From NCBI GenBank assembly GCA_013396915.1, contig VWZL01002053.1:1-64000 (forward strand): a DNA stretch of 64,000 bases. The letters run 5' to 3'. Made by a program: the position numbers and the translations under genes. The stretch's first letter is position 1. Each line of letters begins with the position of its first letter. Shown here in pieces: positions 35,901 to 48,116 of the stretch. The notes below the pieces were generated by a model. That model did not search any database and was not told the origin of the DNA. It was given only the letters and a program-made list of their open reading frames with translations. Source of the DNA: Stercorarius parasiticus. Taxonomy: Eukaryota > Chordata > Aves > Charadriiformes > Stercorariidae.

Positions 35901-37518
35901 GCAGAACAGAAGCCACCAGTTTGATGAACCGTTGTCAGAAAACAGGACAGCTCTCTGCAAAGAGTACAGCTGTCTGGAATGACACGTGTGAAGTGAAAAC
36001 CCCTCATGTACGAAGGCAGCTTAACTAAGGTTGCTTCGCCGAAGTTTGCTTCGCTGTCCTCACTGGATCTGATTTACCCGAGAAGATATCTAGAAATTGT
36101 AACACTGTTTTTGTTAGGATTATCCAAAGAAGTAAGAATTTGCTCTCCTGGCATCTTTAAATCGCTGTGAGCTTTAATAGTCTGTTTTACAGCATAGCAA
36201 AGCTCTGCCAACATAAGCCTCTGCTGTTTCATACTCAGCAAAGGTCCCAGCTGGACTCAGCCAGCCCGCAGTAAAAGCCACGCTGCTCGGATTTATTCTA
36301 CTTGTACCTCAGCTGTCCATTATGGCAGTGGAAATGTGTGCTCAGGACACGACAGCTCCCACACAAGGTTATTTTTGGCTACCAAGTCTCAAACTGGCTT
36401 GAAGAAGTCAGGAAGCATCTTGTAGAATATCTCAATTTTGTCTTATTTCCTGTTCCACTCTTTCATAAGCATTTCATGCCTGCACGTTTCATCAATTAAC
36501 ATAAAGATGAAGCTGCTGCAAATTAGTTCTGACTCCCAATTTATTTGCTGTGAAGACAAAGCAGTTCTCCACCATCACCCCAAGTTCCTATTCAACATTA
36601 TCAGGGTATTTGCTCCCCAGATTCCCAATATACAACAGATTTCACAGAACTCTCTTATATAGAAGCCAGACATTTTGAGATTATGATGCAAGATCACCGA
36701 ATTTTCAGCCAAATTAATGTGACAATTGAAATTTAGGCTCGGTGTAGTAAAATGAATTGGTTAAATGCCTCATTAACAAAAAAAGGGTACACTACAAGAC
36801 GTTTCCAAAATATTTTTGTATTAAAACTTTCCCAATATGCATCATCCTTCTCCCCCTCTCAGTCCACCATCAGTGACCTTTTAGTTAGAGCAGCGGTTGA
36901 CTTCCAGCACTATTTTTGGCTTAGTCCAAGTGTTTATTTCATTTCAACATCGTTCCAGAAGACTGGCAACTAGACTAACTTTGCTGACCATAAAGTAATC
37001 TCCTTGCACATCATGTTTTACAATTGCTGCAGGGTATCAAGCAGCAGGATGGAGCCAACTTGCAAAAAATAGGTGAACTTACATACTGTGGTACCTGATT
37101 AGCACTTTGAGACAGGTGCAATTTCCCTAAGCACTGTTTTGTATCTAAATCTCGCTGTGTGACAGGGAAGACTGTCTTCTAGTAGCTTCACTTTTTAAAA
37201 AAGGCCAAGACCTGAGAGCAAACAGCATCCAAAAAAAGGAAACCCATTACACATACATATTACAGTACAGTGTTTCTGTTTTCACAAAGTATTCTTCATT
37301 CTTTCCCACCTTCTTTTGTTCTTTCATCCCTTCTTTCCCTGCGGCTGCATGAAAGATCCCAAAAGGCAGAGGACACAATCCTGTAAGCACACGGGCACAC
37401 CAGCGACAGTGCTCACATCTGAAAAGCCTTTTGTGAGATCCAAGCACGTGGCACCTCCGTTTTTTTCTCACTATATGGCGCAAACAGAGAAAATTACTAC
37501 AGCTTAGAGACCTCTTAC
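29991..37518. other. Noncoding stretch; no gene recognised
   Basis: Mixed unique sequence, with a C-run at about 35,458-35,467 and a short 11-base word (GCTACACCGCA) repeated 23 bases apart at 35,080 and 35,103. From about 33.7 kb onward the sequence becomes AT-richer. A minus-strand open segment at 34,407-34,539 begins at a plausible acceptor (CATTTCCAG) and ends in TAA, but no poly(A) signal follows, so it is not called. Confidence 0.45.
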
Positions 37519-37632
37519 CTTTCAATAGAAATAATTAAAACTTCAATAATCTCCTTCAGCTGTTTTTGTGTGATCACTTTGTAATTGATTCTTACTTTAA
37601 GATTAGATTTTGTGCCAACAAGTTTCCTTTCT
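37519..37632 (-). other. Candidate exon of an unrecognised gene (low confidence)
   Basis: On the minus strand an acceptor (GATTTATTTACAG) is followed by 114 bases, divisible by three and open in one frame, and then by the strong donor GAAAG then GTAAGAG. The open frame has a basic start (ERKLVGTKSNLKVRI), then an amphipathic segment (KQLKEIIEVLII). I do not recognise a family. Pseudo-exons with good splice sites are frequent in vertebrate noncoding DNA, so this may be chance. It cannot join directly to the 40.6 kb candidate because the phases do not match. Confidence 0.15.
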
Positions 37633-40548
37633 CTGTAAATAAATCTCGACGTTTAGATCCTACCTTGACAAGCCCAGTCCAAGCAGCTGAACTCCACATA
37701 GATCCATCTGCTCATTCGAGGACTTCGCAGACTGTACGGGAGCAACTTAAGCTGTGGATGTACTTAAAGCACACTGATTATTTGTAAGCCACATTTCCAA
37801 AGTGCAATACTTTATTCTGGGTAGCTTTAACCTCGACAAGAACATCTGTAATCCCCCCCAAAATACATATGTGGGCAGATGTCAGCTCTCTGCATCATAT
37901 TGCAAAAAATAGGCTGCTAGCCATTCTATATTTTCAGTATTTTAATCATTTTTATATTAATTTAAGGGCTAACCTAGAGTCTTTTGTACTAAAACACAGT
38001 ACCGCCCACTAATCTAAAAGAACCAAATCACGAGGGTGGATTTCATGAAGGGATGGAAGTGAGAGACTAGAAAGAAGCCACTTTTCATATAAAGTCTCTT
38101 TTGGTTTGTGATTATCTGATCCCTTCATAGTTAAACAAAAAGAAATAGAAGTAACGGGAGCATACAGTGATGGAAACACAGAGAAATGGGGGGGAGGGGA
38201 GAAAAAGATAAATTTGCTGCCAAGAACCTTAGAAATGCCTCTGAATATGCAACAGCTGCTCCAGTTGTTTACAGGCTGAAGCTGGTTTTTTAGTTGCCCC
38301 ATACAGAAAAGTGGAGAAAAGGAGTATATTCCTGTTTTCCCCAGTATATCTAGGAAAATATTCCCTACGACAGGGCTGCGCTTGCTGTAGGTTGGTCTGT
38401 GTTATTAGCTCCAAAAATTAGATCCAAAAAACTGGACGTAGTATGACGAGCTGGTTGCAGAATGATCTTCAGAAATTATCTTCATGGATAATACGATCCT
38501 GCTGCAACTGAGGACACGACCCACGCTTCCACTCTCCGTCTCTGTCCTGCTCTGCTTTGCTTGTTCTGTTTCTCTGAAGAGCTGAATTTTCAGAGAAAAC
38601 TTCTTCGATATTATAACGTCCTTGGGAAGATGACTCAGTTTTGTGGCTTAGACTGTTAACAGTGTAAGAGAGGAGAACGCAAAAAGCTCTCAGGCTGGCA
38701 ATGGAATCTTTCACAAGATCTCGCTTTCAGCACGTCCAGAGCACAGGAACTGGAGATTGGAAAAGCTCCTGCTGCTGGCTTTTTATTTCCTCATACCTCA
38801 CAGCCAGGTCATTAAGCCAACAGGGTGGTTTTTTTCTTCTATCTGAAGTCCATACTGATTATTTGCATTGGGAAAACCATCTCCCTTTCTCACCACTCTC
38901 AGTACTGTAAGGCTTTCCAAACCATTCTGAGCATCGTCTTTACACAGACGACCTAAATCAAGACCTCGTGTTATATATTTTACATACTCTGTCTCATAGA
39001 CATTGTATTTTCATATTAAAAAAATCTCCAGCTATACAAAAGCACCTAACAACACTAGAATTTAAAAGTGTAGTATTTCTGCATTCAGCAATTCCATTCA
39101 CTAAAATAATACACTTCCCAGTTTTTGATCCTAGACAATACCATTAAAGATTCTCTTTGGAGCCTCTTGGATAAGATTCACAAGGAGCAATTCCCCAATC
39201 ACTATAACCGATTTCAAATGGTGCTAGAAAATATTATTGACTCTGAACACCAAAAGAAATCAGTCATCCTCTAAAGGGGTTACTGCGATCTGCAAGGATG
39301 AAGAGTTAAACGCTGGGTAGTACTGAATGGTATTTCACATTGGAGTATCCCCAAATATGTGATAAATGTTAATTACCTGTGACATTATTAGCTAAAAAAA
39401 ATGTTATAAGTATTATTAAAACACCGACAAGAAGACAAAGATTTAGGTGGTGATAACTTTCAAAATCAATCATTAGCTACAAACATCTTTTAATATTGTG
39501 AAACTAATCTTAAAACACTTCCAGTTCTCCAAATTCCAGTAGCCTCAGAGAACATGACCCACCACGCGTGGCCCAGTTCTCACAGATGCTGGTGCTGGCC
39601 ATTTCCATTAACTACAACTGGCGTATCAGGCTATCGACTTGCAACCCGAACACTGGAAAGTTAAGTCACACAAAATAAATACGCATGTTCGGATCTGCCA
39701 AACATGCCACAACGAAGAAGCAAACACACAACAGGGATGCAAACAGCATCTAAAACTTCTAGTGCTTCAATTTAAAATTATCTGCTTTAAATTCTATTGC
39801 GTGTCTTGTATGATACATGATATTTATACAACGGCAGTAAAGAACTAACAAAAACGTATCTACATAAGGCTGAAAGAGGCTTTGAGCTGAAAAGAAAGTG
39901 GAGTAAATGACATTCCTTTCCTTACTCCTCATCATGTCATACAAACTAGTTGTTTGGACTAGATTTCCTAGTCAGTGCATTACCATCAACATCTTCAATA
40001 TTGTGTTGCAATTCTGTATTACGCTTTTTGGCATTGTTTATTGTCTCGTAAGCCCTTCTGTTTCCGCAGTTCTGGTTCACCACCTACAAATACTATAAAC
40101 ACGCTGCTGCCCAGCAGCATTACAGCAGAATTTCTGCCTTTGAAATCAGACATTGCATTGCTCTCCCAGGGGTCACCCGGGCCACAGAGCCTGCAGTCCC
40201 AGCCTACTGAGGGACTTCATTTGGTGGTGGAGCTAACTGTAGCAGCAGAAGCATGCAAAGAACATCCTGACCTTCTCTTCTTTGCCACCGAGGTTTCCGA
40301 GGATCCATTTCACTGAAGAAGGCAGGCATTCTTCCTCCAAGAACACTGATTTCAAATGGTGCTAGACAATGAATAGTTAAATCTAAACCACCATATGAAA
40401 CCAGCTTCCTGAGGGAACTTGTTTCTAACTGGGATGATGTTCCTGTAACAATAAATTGGAAAAGCCACAGAAGAATACCTATCCATGTTGAGGGTTTATC
40501 TTTTTTTTTTCTCCTATTAAATATTTGATGCTTTTTTCTTATTCTTAC
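37633..40548. other. AT-rich noncoding stretch
   Basis: No gene or known repeat is recognised. A minus-strand frame at 38.47-38.86 kb is open except for one TGA at 38,727-38,729. A 19-base word (GATTTCAAATGGTGCTAGA) at 39,210 recurs at 40,348. Confidence 0.45.
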
Positions 40549-40804
40549 CCTTGATTTTGGTTTGAGTCACCAAATGTTCATTTCTGTTTTCTATTATAGT
40601 GCTACCAACAGAAAAAGAATTGCTTCCAGCAGTGTCACTCCAAAGAACTTTCTTAGTCATGCTTGGACACCACGTACGAGGGTTTAACCAGGAAAGATGG
40701 ACCTCCATCCTACTTTCGTTACCGTTTTCCGTTAACGCATGGTGTCTGCTAAGGTCTGCCCACGGCTCAACTACGACCAAAGAAATCACTGTTGCAAACT
40801 CCCT
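40549..40804 (-). other. Candidate exon of an unrecognised gene (low confidence)
   Basis: On the minus strand an acceptor (TTTTGCTGTCACTAG) precedes 256 bases that are open for 85 codons plus one base and end at the strong donor AAGG then GTAAGAAT. The segment keeps about ten CpG dinucleotides although its surroundings are AT-rich, which is mildly in favour of coding constraint. The translation (REFATVISLVVVEPWADL near the start, SWLNPRTWCPSM in the middle) matches no family I can name. It could equally be a chance pseudo-exon. Confidence 0.2.
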
Positions 40805-43800
40805 CTAGTGACAGCAAAACAACGTGTGAAAGGTCTCCGGCAAGATGTTAATAAATGCATCTTACTTTTAACAGCAGCAGCAGAAATAGCAGCGTGTGAC
40901 AGAAGCTACATATTAATACCTAAATGTTGAATATTCATTCAAAAGGTCATGTGGACAGTCTGAAAACCATCTCTCCTGTCTGCCAGCTCTCCCTAAGGTG
41001 GCATTTGCAGCATTAGAGAAAAGGTGTGTGCCCAAACCTGAACATTAAGGATTGCATTAATTACAGACTATTCAGATCTGGCACTTACCACCTGGTCCCA
41101 GCACTACTTCTAAGAAGTCTGACACAGGGTTTTTTCCTGGAAGTCTGCTACTGAAGTGTGTTCTAGACAATTTATTCCCTTCAAAACAGATGTATTTTTT
41201 TATAACCTGTCTGCAACTTCTCATCTCAGCTGGCAGAACAAACAGCCGAATCGCATCTGCAGAATCATGTCAAGCAAGTTGGAGTCTTTGCACAGACTAC
41301 GAGGCTCAGCCATGCTCGCAGTGACACATTCTGGGAAATATTCGATAGGTAGAAACCAGCCTCTCAGCAAAGAACAAATCTACCATCCAATGATTCTACG
41401 AAATTACCTGAAGCACCAGTGCTGGCACAACGGGCACAGTTTGTTTCGATGGCAGGGCAGAAGGGACACACAACGAGACAACATGCGCTGTGTGGGTGTA
41501 AAACAACATTATTTTAAGGAAAAAACAACCAAATGGAATAGGCTGGGCAGTCGCTTTAGTTACTGGAAGAGTTATAACTATGCCAGGCCACATCAGTGTT
41601 GGTTTTATTATGCAGATTTTCTGTCCAGAAAGCATCTGCGTGGAGCAGAGCAGTTGGGAAGCAGCTTAGCCGGAACCAGCAGGACTGTGCTGTGCTCCTG
41701 CCCGTCTCCCCGGGCTCGCAGCTGGCTGGGAACCTTCCATGCAGGAGCAAGAAAGGCCAAAGCATTAGCACGGTTAAAAAAAAAAAAAGAGCAGTTTTGA
41801 AGTGTAGGCAGGACCAAACTGTTCCCTCAAGGCATGCGAAAGCATCACGCTTTGCCCTGACGTAGTGTAATTCAAGAAGAGCAAAGCATCGCACGTGGTC
41901 CCTCCTGCAGCGTTAAGACACGCGATATGCACTGTACCTGCCTCTGGAAGTCCTGAGAAAGCTCACTGTACTTCATAACAACCATCACCCAACATGAACC
42001 CATCTGCCATCTCCTGAGCACAGCCAAATATTCTCAAACTCCTTCTCTTCAGGGGGCGAGAAACCATGTCAAAACCGTAACTAATTTATTACATCTGTTT
42101 CTAAGGTTTAATCACCTCCAGAGATGCATCCCCCTCTTCATTTACCAGAACGACAACCAAAACAACTAGTTCAGACTAGAAACCCAACTTCTCCATGGCT
42201 GAAGAGAGAGGAGAGAAATCTCCGATTAGTGCGGACAGTTCCCACGAGGGTGTCTGTCAACAGCATCACTAACACGCTCCTCTCCAAGAAAATCTTCATG
42301 AGAAAGTCCATCTGGGAAACAAAAAAAAGCAGTAACACTTCACAATCGTCGTCTTCCCTGGACAAGGCAAGGCTAAACTGTGCTACAGCATCTTTTACAG
42401 TTACATTTGTGACATACACGGGATTTGAAGCTGAGGTCCAGCTGCGCAGCTCGGCCTTTACCATTGGCCCTAGAATGGGCACCACCCACAGCATCTCCCC
42501 ATCTGACTATCCAGAGAGCAAACTCTTCCGTTTAGTATCATTTGCACTTTTGAAGAAAGCATCTTTCAAAACTTGTAATAACTCCGCGTGTTTCTAGAAC
42601 ATAGATAATGGGAAACACTCTCGCATTAGGGCTGTAAACTGTCATGTCTAAATTGGAAAAACAAATGAGCTGCGGATAGAGAGCTATTGTACTCCTCCAA
42701 GATGCCTCCTTCTAATTAGGTCCTGTAAGTTTTAAAACATTTTCAGATCTTGGACTATTCTGTCCTTCCTAGATTTAATGATGAAAAAAGCTGAGAGCAA
42801 CTGTCTCGTTTAACTGGGAAGGAAGAAGAGGAGAGAGGAGATAATGTCTTTACATTTATGTATCGACAGGAAGAGCAAACCCAGAATTCAGAGAATTAGA
42901 TGGACATTTTAGAGGGAAGAGTTTCTGATTGCGTTTTGTTTCTGTAGTTACAAACTAACACTGTTCTGTAATCTTCCAGAGAAAATTATGGGAATGGCAT
43001 GTCAGGGGCTTAAGTCCTCATCTGAAATACTTTATAATTCACCTGTTTTTATTTAACATCGATGAGATTATTTACAGGAGTAAAGTTTTGCCTGCAATTA
43101 AACTGCTGCAAAATTAGAGTACAATGCCTTTATTTTGCTGTCAATTAATTCTAGTGATTTACAGGTGGTTTAGCTGCATTCAGACACATATCGGGTAACC
43201 CTCTCTCTTCAGTGATGAATTCCTGCGGTTAAATGCTCAGAATAACGCGTGAACAGTGATCCCAGCTTTCACTGCAAGTGACAATTTTGCGCACTTTATC
43301 CCATGAGCCCAGGGATAATCACAGAAAGTCTCTCTGGGAACGCTTTGGAATGCCTTCCAACTGGACTAATGATACTGTACAGGAAAATTGTAAAAAAATA
43401 AAAGTCTTCTTGCTTCCTTTCCGTGCTCTGACTTAACAGCAGCCGTGTAAATGGGTTTTGGTATAGCTTTACTTGTGACAGCTTTACGACCCATCTACGA
43501 CAGGCTGAAAGCCCGAGTCAGCCTGTAATTTGCAGACAATAGCCTGGGAGTACGGTACGTCTGACAAACGGCTCAACTTACTGTAACTTTAATTCCTTTT
43601 TTTCTTTTTTAATAAAATGTAGAGCAGAGGAAAGACGACAGATTGATAACTCCGCGGAAAGCCTCTGTTCACGGAAGGGCTATAGCATGGGAAGCGATTG
43701 TGCAAACTTCCTACTTAACGCTTGGCCATGTATCTCATTTCTGAGCTGCTGCAGATACCCCATGGCACGATGAAGATCGAGGAACCATTAAGAAATTGTC

Positions 43801-46800
43801 TGTCAGGTGAAAAACCAATTAATGCTAACTGCAGCGAGGAAGAACTGCCTACCAAGACAGAAACTGAGACTGTGAAGTCAGTTACAGATGTCTTTAAGGG
43901 ATTTTTTTTTTCCCCCCGCGCATTTTCAAGTTGAACTTAAACCACAGCTATTGGGGAAAAGCTGCTTCATCTTTTATTTTTCTGCACCATCAATCCCCCA
44001 GCGTTTTCACCACCAGCTTAATGAATTCCAACTATCAAGGGAGCTCATCCGCTATGTAATTTGTCTTTTTTTGTTCCCTTCACTAAACAAGCAGGAAAAA
44101 TGTTTTTAATTTGCAAGGCTGAATAAATACGTACTGTGTTTGCCAAGACTTTACTGACATTCACGGCTGTCCACAGAGCTGACTGACTTCTCACAGACAG
44201 GGTTTATCTCCTCAAGAAAAAAAAAACAAACCTGCCCAAGCAAGATGATGTTAATCTTTCTTAATAAAATAAAATAAAATGAAAAGCAGCAGTTCAATAA
44301 ATAATACTGTGGCTAGTGAAACGCCTTCACCCAGGATATGGTCCCAGAGCAGATTTTTTGTTGACAGCAACATCATTTTAACGTTGGGACACCCTCCAGC
44401 ACTCGCTGCTGCCTCCCATGCTTCAGTTCATGTCACCTCCAGTTGTACCCATACAACTGCCCGCAGGCCAGGCTATAAACAAGTTCACTCAAGTGATTCT
44501 AATTCAAAGAAAAAAAGAAAAAAAAAAAAAGTGTTTTCTTTTCTCGACTGAGATATTTTCACTCATCTGGTTTTCCACACGGTGGAGAAAGAGATGGCAC
44601 CGCATTGCTGCTGAGCTGGAAATGAATGGCTGGGGCTAGGCAGAAGCTTATTAAGCGGGCACTAGCAAAAGGCATGAACTGTGGAATTACACCTCAGATA
44701 GCATCAAATCTCATCTCCCTTGCTCAGCTGGTCATGAGGAGTTTAGACAAGTTTCAGCCCGCCACGAAACACAGATTTTGAACTTTCACAAGAAAATCAA
44801 TACGCCAAACTTTGAGATTCTTACTCAAGTTTTACTAGGTTTTTATAAAAGGTCCAGCTTTCCCCGCTGGCCTGCTGCCTGAATTCTTCCATTTAAATTT
44901 TTCTCGCTGAACAATTCTGTTATCTTGAAATTGACAATGTGCAAGAAACAAAGCCTCCGCAGCTGGAATTTAATATGATCAGAACATCTGCACTGGGCTT
45001 GACATAAACAGGTAAAAAGAAAATGCATTTGGGTCATTTGGAGAAGAAAATTAGTGACATGACAAACCGTTGCTGTCAAAATTCCCTACACTGATGACAG
45101 TACTGCACAAATCTCACTTTCCTTCCTGTACTTTGGTTCGCTGTACTGAAAAGAGCTACCAAGAACGCGATCTGGGGAACATTTTTCTGGAACAAGCAAA
45201 GAGCCCTCAAATAAAGACCATTATTTGTGTTATTTCCCACTAGTGAAACATCCATACCTGTTACGCATGTGTTTTAATTTCAGAAGCTTCTCAAAGCCTC
45301 TAACAGGAAAGGTATGCGAGGTATTTACATCATCGGCTGATACCAAGGAGGGACACCAATGTGCTATATACCTCAGAAAAACCAGCCTCCACCACGTACA
45401 ATTTTCTCCACGCATTTCTGGAACTATTCATCACTGACAGCTTTGCCCTCAGAATCTGGAAGGAAAAAAAAAAAGTATCAGAAGCTGTTTGAATTAGTCC
45501 TCTCTTTGTGGCGTTCTTCAAGGAGATAAATTAAAATGCAACTTCATAATCGTTCTTCTCTTCCTCCAGCCTCGTAACAGAGGCTTTTAGCCAAGTTACT
45601 GCTCCTCAAAATCTGAACTTGAGTGTATTTACAGTCAAAACAGGCAATCAAGGTTTATCACTAACTCCATCATTAGAATACAGGTATCATGTTCCCTATG
45701 GAAGGAGGAATTTTCGATTAGAGCTTCAAAACTCATCGAAAGAAAGTGCCATCTCTGTTTCATACTGAAGGATGTGTGTAGACGCTCCTTGGAAGATACA
45801 TCTAAATTGGTCTACAAACCTCCTGACAGATTACCTTGAGCCCCGGACCACCTACACGCAGACCCCACAGCAGTGGTGTGCGCCCCACGCCATGCGGAAA
45901 TAATTCTTTGTGGAGGAAGGACCTATAAGTACCAGGTGCAGGACAACCACCTACTGCATAGAGCAATACCCTTGATGCTTAAGTTGTCTCAGATTTACTC
46001 CAAAACTTCGTTTTAAAACCTTTTCAGGCTGATTTGGGGGATTAGTAGGAAACAGAAATCCTAAAAATACAAAAGCAGGATTATCAAGCTAGGGGAAAAA
46101 ACAGTAAGATGTTTTTGTGAACAAAAGGCTTTAGTATATGAATTATGCATTACTGAAAACTGACTTCAATTTGTACGGGAGGAGGGAGATTTCCGTGCAT
46201 CCAAATTCAAGCACAACGGGCACAAGCTGCACTGCAGAGAATCCAATGCAGTCCTGTACAAACACTAGCAATTTGATTATCTCACTCCTTTTTGCCCGAG
46301 GATTATTTTGCTCTATTTGCGAGAACCTGGGTCAAAAACCAGCAAAATAACCCATTAACCCCTTGAAATTGGTCATCACCAAATTCAGACGGGGCTACTG
46401 ACACAGTAGGGGAGCAGGAATAATCTGGCTCCAGCCCGGCTACTCTATTTCTGTCCACGTTCCCATCTCGTGCCCCTCACCACAGCTGATGCCTGCTCTT
46501 CCGTCAAACGGTGAACTTTGGGGCAACAGAGGCAGAAATACCATTTTTTCTTTCAAGGCATCACAATTTGCTGGATAAAAGCATCAGATGTTATGCTTTA
46601 GAAACTGTACAGGACAACCATAATGAACACCACAATAATTCCGTGTTGTTTTCTAAGGTATGCTAACAAAGTAGCCACCCACAATAAAACTCGCTGTTGC
46701 TTGTCCACATCTTTACATTATAAAACCATTTTTTCCATTCCCACTGCCACCTTATATATGTAAAAGTATCTCATCGGGATCTGGGAGAAAACTGTTGATC

Positions 46801-47344
46801 ATCAGGGAAAAAAAAAAAAGATTTCTTCAGCTTAATGTATTTCTTCTGACTTAAAGCTTTTGGAATCTGAAGAGTGACGAGCATCATTTTTAGAAACCAC
46901 CCTGGCAACGTTGCTGTTATATAAAAGTTTCAACAGCAGCGCTAATCCCAGCGCTCAACAGAAATGCCCCCGTCATGAAGCGCTCAAAAACGACACCTAC
47001 TGTTTATATTCCTGTGCCGCGCATCGTATTGCGGCCACTTACTTCTCTAAAAGTGAGCTCTTAGAACCAGGCGCTTGTAACTCTTTTGCCCCTCTGCTTA
47101 TCTTCAGCACTGCATTCACTTAAATCGCTACATAAATCATCATGCTGGTTTGTCTGTTAAAGGACGAAAGGTGACCTGGAAAGAACTGTTCTTACATATC
47201 TTTTAAAACTAACAATAACCACACATGAAAGTATTTGTTTTCCTGGATTTTTTTTTTTCTGGTATAATACAGACTCAAATTCTGACTGCTTTGAAAGACT
47301 CCACAATTACTGCAGAGGAAGTGAAATTAAAATCATCGCACATT

Positions 47345-47364
47345 AAAAAAAAAAAAAAAAAAAA
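47345..47364 (+). repeat. A20 homopolymer
   Basis: Twenty consecutive A residues; the longest homopolymer noticed in the window. No element body is recognised upstream. Confidence 0.9.
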
Positions 47365-48082
47365 GACAGCAATTAAGAAGGAGAGGAAATTCAATCAGAC
47401 CGCTCCACATGCGATTGTTTTTAATCCCAACTGAATTCCCATGCCTGACAAACGGACTGCAGAGGATCTTTTAGCTGAAGACAAATATTCTTTACTCCTC
47501 CCATCATGTACAGCACTGCAAAAAACACCCAAACCCAAGCCAGAAATATTTCCAGAGCAAAACCAACCACCTCTGAACCCTTCTTTGTTGTGCTGAAGAA
47601 GCAAAGAATCAGAAATTGAACTTTTCAAGATATCCACTTCCTAGGTAGTGGTGCTGCACAGCGACAAACACAATATAGGCCAGATATATTTACACTACGT
47701 ACTTCACATCAGGATACATAATCAATGCAGAGAGCACACGTCATAAATCAGTTTACAGAAATGATTTACCTTTCAGTTTGCACGTATTTATAAACAGCTT
47801 TTCTCTATGTTCTTCCTTTGGCAAAGTGCTCTCGGGAGATCAGCACCTGGAATTTATAAAATGGTTTATTTAAACGCACATTTGCGTTTCCCCTTTAGCT
47901 TCACCTTATAAAAGCAGAAAAAGGTCACACGGCTATGGTACATTTTTACCAGCTTGGTACCATTTTGGATCACCTTGTTTTATTACAGAAGGGAAGAGCG
48001 CTACAGGAACACAGCCGGTCCACGCTTGCCACCGCTGCACAGGAGGCCTCCGCTGCAGCTCCCCTGGGTTCTTCTCCCAGCC

Positions 48083-48116
48083 GTTACACATCCTCCCCCG
48101 TTACACATCCTCCCCC
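48083..48116 (+). repeat. Perfect 17-bp tandem duplication
   Basis: GTTACACATCCTCCCCC occurs twice without interruption (48,083-48,099 and 48,100-48,116). The copies are identical, so the duplication is recent or maintained. Confidence 0.95.

Noticed and set aside
38469..38860. Minus-strand frame of about 130 codons that looks protein-like
   Set aside because: It is interrupted by a TGA at 38,727-38,729 and lacks good flanking splice sites; no family recognised.
41156..41800. 214-codon plus-strand frame
   Set aside because: No signal peptide, domain or splice support; ends in a poly-A-derived lysine run, typical of chance translation.
34407..47640. Idea that several minus-strand open segments (47.5, 45.4, 42.4, 40.6, 38.6, 37.6, 34.5 kb) form one gene resembling FANCB
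   Set aside because: The resemblances were only short and weak, exon phases do not connect, two segments contain stops, and the large N-terminal exon expected of that gene is absent upstream.
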